Origin: Rebecca billardiae RCC1528 | Lineage: Eukaryota > Haptophyta | Assembly (NCBI GenBank): GCA_965240325.2 | Contig: OZ251240.1 | Coordinates: 1,054,001-1,118,000 of the forward strand | Reading direction: 5' to 3' | Length of the DNA: 64,000 nt | Part shown: positions 58,574-64,000 of the stretch, piece by piece | How the letters are laid out: each line of letters begins with the position of its first letter | Numbering within the stretch: the stretch's first letter is position 1 | Notes under the pieces: model-generated | Told to the model about the DNA's origin: nothing | Seen by the model: only the letters and a program-made list of their open reading frames with translations | Databases searched by the model: none | Position numbers and translations under genes: made by a program

Positions 58574-59256
58574 TCATCGTCGCACCGCGCCGTTGTTGCC
58601 AGCGCTGGTAAAGCCACCGCCGCCCAGACCCCCTGGCCGATTGGAGCCGATGATCGTTCCCCATGTCTGCCCTCTGATCTGGTCCTCCGTCAGATTGAGC
58701 AGCTTCGGGTTGGCCCCGCCCACCGACGGCCGCCGCTCGCCCGGCTGCGGGTAGGCCTGTGCGTACCCGGCGCCGCTGCCGCCGCTCGCGCCCGCCAACC
58801 CACCCCCCGAGCCTCTGCGGAACGAGCTCGCCGTGGAGCCGGCGTGGGAGCCAGCGTGGGAGCTGCCAGCCATGGGGCCGCCAGGGAGCATACCAGGTCC
58901 GCCCGGGACACCTGCTGACGGCCTGTCGCGCAAAGAGCACAGGTGCGCACACGCGGGTTGGGGGGATCAGCCGCCGTGCGCAACAGACGATGAGCCGCAC
59001 GCGGCGCCGCGCGGCTCGCGCGCGCTCACCCCGGTCCGACGCGGCTCCCCGATGGCGCGTAGCCTTTCAGCTGGACCGACTGTGTAGTTGTCTGCGCGGT
59101 GTCCACGATCTCTTTGGACCACTGCTTTAGCGTGGTCCGCCCATAGACCGGCTCCTCGTCGCCGCTGTCAGGCGTGTCGTGTAGGCTCGGCATCGTCGGC
59201 AGCTGGTGCTGGTCGGGTGCGAAGGCGGCGATGCCTCGTGGGCCGGTGGCGTCCAT
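58574..59256 (-). CDS. Small two-exon hypothetical protein
   Basis: Model: 59256-59030 and 58922-58574, 191 residues. Intron 58923-59029 (107 nt) has donor GTGAGC and acceptor CGACAG, and joins phase 2 to phase 2 (GG|G). Exon 1 encodes MDATGPRGIAAFAPDQHQL, then an acidic PDSGDEEPVYGRTTLKQWSK and EIVDTAQTTTQSVQLKGY. Exon 2 is Gly/Ser-rich (PGGPGMLPGGPMAGSSHAGS) and ends in a more ordered segment, NPKLLNLTEDQIRGQTWGTI. The protein looks largely disordered, with two short conserved-looking helices. The family is unrecognised. An additional upstream exon near 59380-59458 (MTDEYARFRLDTHIAYRLID) is possible but I found no clean splice. Confidence 0.55.
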
Positions 59257-59600
59257 TTCGTCGCGCGCGGCCCGCCTGCCTGCGATCCCTCTGTCGCCAA
59301 GAAACCCCGGGCTTGTGCGGCTGCCCGCCTGCCGCGGCAGCGCACTGGTCCCCTGGGCTCAAGTGCTGCTGGCCAAGCTGCGGCTCACTGGCTACCGCGT
59401 CAATCAACCGATACGCTATGTGGGTATCTAGACGAAACCTCGCGTATTCATCCGTCAAACTGGTGTAACGGTACTACCGTCATGCCCGGATTTTGAACTA
59501 CTGCGTCGCCGTCCGGACCGGTTGGTCCGCTCGTCAGCTGGCCGTTGGTTCAGCGATGCTCGTCGTCAACCTGGTCAAACAGGCTTGCTAGCTGCGAAAG
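59257..59600. other. Divergent gap, possibly with an upstream exon
   Basis: 344 bp between the small two-exon gene (minus) and the FHA-methyltransferase gene (plus). On the minus strand 59458-59380 reads MTDEYARFRLDTHIAYRLID, which looks coding, but no GT-AG junction into the downstream frame is obvious. Otherwise presumed bidirectional promoter. Confidence 0.35.
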
Positions 59601-61475
59601 ATGGAAGACGAGCACGTGGTGGAGCTCCTGGCCTCTGACGGGAGCGTGCTGCGCAGGTACGCTCTCGATGCTGGCGAGACCACCTTCGGGCGTGAGCCGA
59701 ATTCGGCACGCCATCACATGGTCAACACCCACGCCGTCCGCGCGCTCATCTCGCGCAAGCACTGCGCGTTTGTGCGCGCGGCGCACCCGGACGACGCGGC
59801 GCGCGACATCGTCCACGTGCGCAACATGGGCATGAACGGGACGAGCGTGAACGACCGGCTTATCAGTCAGGGCACAGGTATCGCTCTTCGCGACCGCGAC
59901 CGCATCGCCCTCGGCGCGAAGCACACGGGCGACAAGGCGTGCGTCGTGTGGCTGCGGTACCGCGGGCCATCTGCTCTCGGCACCGTCCGTCAGAACGCGA
60001 ATGCTGCCGACGTCGGCCCGCGCGCCGACGTCCCGACGGGACCTGCGCGCGCACCGGTGCGCATCTCCTCACCGCCAACTGCCGCGATCGGTGCCGCGCC
60101 ACTTGAGGACTGGCAAGCGGAGGCGGCGACGACGCACGGCCCGGCCGCCGTCGGGCTGCCAGGCGCGCTGCCGCCGGCATCGGCTGCGGCCGTGCCGTCG
60201 CCCGCCGAGCTGCAATCTGTCGCGCTACTCGCGCGCACGGGGGCCACGCCACGCGTGCCCAAGCGTGCTCTCGACGCCGACGGGCCCTCCACGGACCGCA
60301 GCGACGGCGACGGCGACGGCGACAGGCGCGACCAGCGCGGCGATCGCAGCTGCGGCGCCGACAGCGACGGCAGCAGCCGCAGCGCGAGCGACGACGGTGG
60401 CGATAGCGGCGGCGAGGGTGCCCACGCCGCGTGGCCGTACCCCGGGTGGGAGCTCAAGGCGCGCAAGCGGCGGCAGCTCGCGCACGCGCCGCTCGCACGC
60501 TCCGGCGCCGCGCGCGGCGCACCCTCGGCCCGCGAGCGCAAAGGCAATCTCGTGGAGACTTTCGGAGGCCCGCCGTTCAGCGTGCTCGACGCCAAGCCCA
60601 AGTGGTGGCGCGAGCGGCACGCGTACTGGACGCGGCCGCTCGCTGAGGGCGGGTACGGCATCGACGGCTCGGACGGGCGCGCGGCCGGGCTCACCTTCGC
60701 CGGCAGCGTCGAGATGAAGGGCCACAACAACACGAGCGTCTTCGACCCCGTGCTGTGCGAGCAGCTCTACCGGTGGTTCGCGCCGGTCGGAGGCCAGGTG
60801 CTCGATCCGTTCGCGGGCGGCGCGACGCGCGGCTGCGTCGCAGCGCGGCTTGGGCTGTCATACTGCGGCATCGAGCTGCGCGCCGAGCAGGTCGAGGCGA
60901 ACCGCGCGCAGGCGCGCGCCATTGGCGAGGCGTGCAAGGCGGAGCGCGTGCCCTGGCTCCGGCCGGTCTGGATCCACGGTGACGCGCGCGACGTCTCGCG
61001 CTTCGCGCACGTGCCCACCACCGTCGACTTCGTCTTCAGCTGCCCGCCGTACTACGACCTGGAGGAGTACGGCGGCGGCGACGCGGACCTGAGCAGCCGC
61101 GCGCGCACGTATGACGAGTTCCTCGCCGCGCTCGAGCAGATCGTGCGCGACTGCCTCCGCCGGCTCAAGGTGCAGCGCTTCGCCGCCTTTGTCGTCGGCG
61201 AGATCCGGGACAAGCTCGGCTTCTGCCGGAACTTTGTGGGCGACACGATCCGGCTGTTTGAGCGGCACGACGGCGTGCGGCTGTACAACCACGCCATCCT
61301 CGCGCCGGCGCTGGGCACGGCGGCGCAGCGCGCGTCGACGGTGTTCGAGAACGGCAAGCTCGTGCCGACGCACCAGCACGTGCTCGTCTTCTACAAGCCT
61401 GAGCCGCGGCCGGGCGACAAACCGTGCCTCAAGGACATGGGCATCAACCCGCGGCGGCCGGTCGAGTGGACTTGA
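59601..61475 (+). CDS. FHA domain fused to a DNA amino-methyltransferase
   Basis: 624 residues, single exon, ATG 59601. Residues about 8-122 are an FHA (phosphothreonine-binding) domain: TTFGREP (Gly30-Arg31), ISRKHC (Ser51, His54), then NMGMNGTSVND (Asn-Gly-Thr 79-81) and LRDRDRIALG. Residues 125-320 are a low-complexity linker with SDGDGDGDRR-type acidic repeats. Residues about 325-605 are a SAM-dependent DNA methyltransferase: LDPFAGGATRGCVAA (motif I, 401-415), YCGIEL (motif II), DFVFSCPPYYDLEEY (catalytic motif IV, 476-490), FVVGEIRDKLGF (530-541) and a C-terminal HQHVLVFYK (591-599). S-x-P-P-Y motifs mark prokaryotic or phage N4-cytosine/N6-adenine enzymes, so the catalytic part is probably of bacterial or viral origin. 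The base modified is undetermined. The FHA part suggests recruitment by phosphorylated partners in the nucleus. Confidence 0.85.
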   Translation: MEDEHVVELLASDGSVLRRYALDAGETTFGREPNSARHHMVNTHAVRALISRKHCAFVRAAHPDDAARDIVHVRNMGMNGTSVNDRLISQGTGIALRDRDRIALGAKHTGDKACVVWLRYRGPSALGTVRQNANAADVGPRADVPTGPARAPVRISSPPTAAIGAAPLEDWQAEAATTHGPAAVGLPGALPPASAAAVPSPAELQSVALLARTGATPRVPKRALDADGPSTDRSDGDGDGDRRDQRGDRSCGADSDGSSRSASDDGGDSGGEGAHAAWPYPGWELKARKRRQLAHAPLARSGAARGAPSARERKGNLVETFGGPPFSVLDAKPKWWRERHAYWTRPLAEGGYGIDGSDGRAAGLTFAGSVEMKGHNNTSVFDPVLCEQLYRWFAPVGGQVLDPFAGGATRGCVAARLGLSYCGIELRAEQVEANRAQARAIGEACKAERVPWLRPVWIHGDARDVSRFAHVPTTVDFVFSCPPYYDLEEYGGGDADLSSRARTYDEFLAALEQIVRDCLRRLKVQRFAAFVVGEIRDKLGFCRNFVGDTIRLFERHDGVRLYNHAILAPALGTAAQRASTVFENGKLVPTHQHVLVFYKPEPRPGDKPCLKDMGINPRRPVEWT

Positions 61476-61930
61476 TCGAGTGTGCTAAAAAGCAGGCGGC
61501 AACCGCCGGTTCGTGACCTGATGAACGACTTTTCGGATGCGCAACGTTCCGAGACCCGACGGTCTGGCGCAGCATCGGAGCATATATATATATGTAGACG
61601 TACAGTACAATGTAGTACGACGACTACTGAGTACTGATGCTGATGCTGAGTATAAGACTGTCGTAACGACTGAGTATAGTATCAGTTGCCCGAGCTGTCC
61701 CCGACCCCGGGCCCGACCCCACTGGCCACTCCCCAATCCCGATCAGGCCGTGCAGTGTCATATCAGCATCAGTCGTCAACAATCAACAAACTACAACTAG
61801 TCAACAATTTCGACGACTTGCTTCCCCGCGTGCCCGAGCACTCGGAGGCACCGAGCAGCCGCACCGCCGCGGCCCGGCCGGTTCCGAGCTTGCACGTCAT
61901 TGTCAATATAAGCGACTACCTCCCCGACTG
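61476..61930. other. Intergenic region between convergent genes
   Basis: About 455 bp with no gene. An AT-rich part with catatatatatatatg (61578-61593) and gagtactgatgctgatgctgag lies after the methyltransferase stop. The 3' ends of both flanking genes fall here. Confidence 0.5.
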
Positions 61931-62977
61931 CTACCGCGCACCGTCGCACACCGCGCCGCCAAAGGGCTCGTACCCCATGGGCTCTGCGTGCTCGCGCACG
62001 TGGTGCCAGAAGCGGCAGACAAAGTCGGGGTTTGTTCTCGCGCACAGCGAGTAGGCGCGCTCGCGCGTGACGAACGCGCCGCCGCCGTCGTCGTGCGGCC
62101 GCTTGATGCGCTGCGCGGCCGCGTCGGATAGCCTGAACGCGCACTCCAGCTGCGCCTCCGCCGGCACCATCTTGGGCGGCAGCTGGAGGAAGCCGACCAT
62201 CTGCCTGAGCACGCCAAGCCGGCGCGTGCGCGACGTGAGCGCCTCAAACGTCCACATGCCCAGCCGGCAGTTGACGGCGAGCTCGCGCCCGAGGTTGGGG
62301 TTGCGGAAGGGCGTCGGCGTGTAGCACTGCTTGCGCGAGAAATCGCGGTACCGGTGCATCGTCCGGTTCCACAGCTTGGCGAAGCGGATCCCGTCGCGCG
62401 CGAAGTCGTCCGCGTGGAACTTGCGCCTCGGGATCTGCGCGGTGTGGGAGCCGTATGGCGTGTGCTCGAGGTTGTACTCGGCGAAGAAGGCGTTGTACGG
62501 GTCGCGCACGACGGCGATCGCCGAGGTGACTGCGAGCATCCGCCACACTTTCGTGCGGTTCAACGCGGGCCACGGCCGGATCAGGCGGATGGGGAGCGCG
62601 CTCGAGAACTGAGCGTGATGAACCTTCACGACCACGACGTCGTGATCGACGCGGCCCTCGCCGGCGAAGCCTGCGGCGATGAGCCGCTTGTCCTTCTGGA
62701 CGGAGCCCGTGCGCACGGCTGTCGCGCGCTCGAGCAGCATGCGCACCATCGTGTTCCCGCAGCCGGGCACCGTCCATAGGATCGGCGGCGCGTACCGCTG
62801 CGCGCTGCCATCGCTCCCGATGAACTTGCCGCGATGGCGCAGGAACCGCGCCTGGGGCGAGGAGCAGCCAGCCGCTGCCTCGTCGGCGAGCGCGTCCGCC
62901 TCGGCCGTGCTCTCTGGCGGGGCCGTCGCCGCTGCCAAGGCAAGCAGCGCCACCATGGCAGGCGCGATCGCCGGCAT
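61931..62977 (-). CDS. WSC/carbohydrate-type sulfotransferase-like protein
   Basis: 348 residues from ATG 62977. The frame continues upstream without ATG. A short signal peptide (AIAPAMVALLALAAATA) is followed by a catalytic domain. LWTVPGCGNTMVRMLLE (residues 68-84) is the 5'-phosphosulfate loop in the GNT-type form seen in WSCD-like sulfotransferases, and AIAVVRDPYNAFFAEY (153-168, Arg158) is the 3'-phosphate-binding motif. VVVKVHHAQFSS lies between them, as expected. The C-terminal third has Cys residues (KQCYTPTPF, NCRLGMW, LECAFRL, SLCART, VCRFW) and ends GYEPFGGAVCDG. Predicted reaction: sulfate transfer from PAPS to a glycan or protein in the Golgi lumen. The acceptor is unknown. It is divergent from the gene at 63231. 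Confidence 0.75.
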   Translation of the reverse strand: MPAIAPAMVALLALAAATAPPESTAEADALADEAAAGCSSPQARFLRHRGKFIGSDGSAQRYAPPILWTVPGCGNTMVRMLLERATAVRTGSVQKDKRLIAAGFAGEGRVDHDVVVVKVHHAQFSSALPIRLIRPWPALNRTKVWRMLAVTSAIAVVRDPYNAFFAEYNLEHTPYGSHTAQIPRRKFHADDFARDGIRFAKLWNRTMHRYRDFSRKQCYTPTPFRNPNLGRELAVNCRLGMWTFEALTSRTRRLGVLRQMVGFLQLPPKMVPAEAQLECAFRLSDAAAQRIKRPHDDGGGAFVTRERAYSLCARTNPDFVCRFWHHVREHAEPMGYEPFGGAVCDGAR

Positions 62978-63230
62978 GGGTGATCGACTGTCGACGGGCA
63001 AGCCCGGCGGGCGATGGCGGCGCGTGCTCCCGACGGCAACCGGCTACTTCGAGATTCAGATCTCCTGACCGATCTCGACATCATTCTCGTCGCGTTTCGA
63101 ATGCGCGAATGGCCGGCAGCAGCTGCAGAGCGGGTCGGTTCCTCCGACGATGGTGGTGAAGATGCATCCGCCCAGCGCGCGGCCTCGTAGCCGCCCATCG
63201 ACGCCGACGGGCGCGACGCCATCTGCCGCA
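62978..63230. promoter_or_regulatory. Divergent gap, sulfotransferase / coiled-coil genes
   Basis: 253 bp between opposing ATGs. It contains gatctcctgaccgatctcgac (63060-63080), but no recognised core promoter element. A shared promoter is inferred from position only. Confidence 0.3.
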
Positions 63231-64000
63231 ATGCCGTCCATCGCCAAGTTCGCGCGCCGGCCTTCGGCCGACGGCGCCCTCACGCGCATTGACTCCCTTC
63301 CTCTGAACCCGTCAGATGCCCATCTCCTGGCGAGCGCGCACAGCTGGCGCGATGAGAACGTCGCGCTTCGGCACAAGGTGGCGCAGATGCAGCAGCAGCA
63401 GGCGGAGTACGGTGTCCACGCCGCAAGGACGCGCTCTCGCCAGCCCTACCGCGCCGCGGACGAGAGCACGCGCCTCGCCGGACTGCAGCGCGAGAACGAG
63501 CAGCTGCTGAGACACAACGCAAAGCTGAGCGAGCAGGTGTGCGCATGGGCGCGGTGGGAGAGGGCGGAGGCTTGTCTGGGCGCATGCCTGCACCTTCCCC
63601 CCCGCGCGCTGCAGCCGCTGAGCCCAACCGCGGCGCGGGCCGGCCACGCGTCTGCCGCGCGCGCGCCCCTGGCGCAGCTCGTGCATGCGACGCAGGTGCT
63701 CACGCCCATGACGGGCGCGCTGCCTCGCACGATGCAGAACAGCCTGGGCATCATCTCCGCGGACTGCGCCGCCGCCGAGGCCGAGGTCTCGCGCCTCGCC
63801 GTCGACGTGCAGGCAGCCATGCTGGATTCGGTGCACGCGCTCGAGGGCGCGCACAGGGAGAACGCGCTGCTGCGCACGGCCGTCGATGCGCTCAAGGCGT
63901 CCAGCGAAGGTGTGCGCAACCCTCAGCTCGCGAGCGCGGGGCCAGCGTGCGCATGCGCGACCGCGCGACACCCGACGCGCGACGCTCGGCCCTGCACTGG
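63231..64000 (+). CDS. Coiled-coil protein, truncated by the window edge
   Basis: Open from ATG 63231 (MPSIAKFARRPSADGALTRI) to the last base with no stop, about 256 residues visible. Two coiled-coil segments are seen: WRDENVALRHKVAQMQQQQA (about residues 43-62) and LAGLQRENEQLLRHNAKLSE (about 82-101). Later coil-like sequence includes AAEAEVSRLAVDVQAAML and ENALLRTAVDALKA. A probable 78-nt intron lies at 63537-63614 (donor GTGTGC, pyrimidine-rich acceptor ending GCTGCAG). Its length is a multiple of three, so the frame is open whether or not it is spliced. Family unknown. Confidence 0.6.
   Translation, partial: MPSIAKFARRPSADGALTRIDSLPLNPSDAHLLASAHSWRDENVALRHKVAQMQQQQAEYGVHAARTRSRQPYRAADESTRLAGLQRENEQLLRHNAKLSEQVCAWARWERAEACLGACLHLPPRALQPLSPTAARAGHASAARAPLAQLVHATQVLTPMTGALPRTMQNSLGIISADCAAAEAEVSRLAVDVQAAMLDSVHALEGAHRENALLRTAVDALKASSEGVRNPQLASAGPACACATARHPTRDARPCT

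Noticed and set aside
1-64000. tRNA, rRNA or organellar genes
   Set aside because: I scanned by eye for conserved tRNA box sequences and rRNA segments and saw none. A covariance-model scan would be needed to exclude tRNAs.

Overview
The window is about 64 kb of very GC-rich eukaryotic nuclear DNA. Genes carry short GT-AG introns (50 to about 200 nt, nearly all donors beginning GTG), lie on both strands, and are often divergent pairs with 60-250 bp between starts. There is no operon structure, CRISPR or bacterial signal. Pro/Ser-rich cell-surface proteins, a REJ/GPS polycystin-1-like protein, a polycystin-2-like channel and many signal-anchored Cys-rich modules point to a unicellular alga or similar protist. 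A haptophyte is my best guess from composition and gene style; this is inference, since no rRNA or plastid marker is present.

Layout: 1-909 is a non-coding flank with a MITE-like hairpin. 910-5045 and 15149-19292 are the two arms of a ~4.1 kb near-identical inverted duplication. Each arm carries a divergent pair: a large unknown protein and a kringle-domain membrane protein. The 10.1 kb spacer holds a secreted NYN-domain protein, a polycystin-2-like channel, a degenerate retroelement-like ORF, a three-exon SAM-domain gene and a repeat-rich gap. 19293-22756 holds an interspersed repeat, a small hypothetical gene and a FAM86/EEF2KMT-like lysine methyltransferase gene.

23110-45273 is one giant gene of about 7,275 residues. 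In order it encodes hydrophobic N-terminal segments, a roughly 2,900-residue SPPP array, a small folded domain, 17 tandem ~98-residue Cys domains, IPT/TIG-like and REJ-like regions, a second SPPP stretch, a GAIN/GPS module with canonical HLT, membrane helices and an EF-hand pair. It is followed by a coiled-coil gene, a protein O-mannosyltransferase, a small TPR protein, a 398-bp-arm inverted repeat, a three-exon gene of unknown function, a membrane protein with three PAN-like Cys modules, a small two-exon gene, an FHA-domain/DNA-amino-methyltransferase fusion, a WSC-like sulfotransferase and a truncated coiled-coil gene at the right edge.

Inferred connections: the polycystin-1-like giant and the polycystin-2-like channel could form one receptor-channel complex. 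The kringle proteins and the PAN-like protein share a Cys module and a membrane-anchored design, so they look like one surface-protein family. The mannosyltransferase and sulfotransferase could modify such Ser/Pro-rich surface proteins. The FHA-methyltransferase fusion is the most unexpected single protein. All intron models were made by eye from splice sites and phase.
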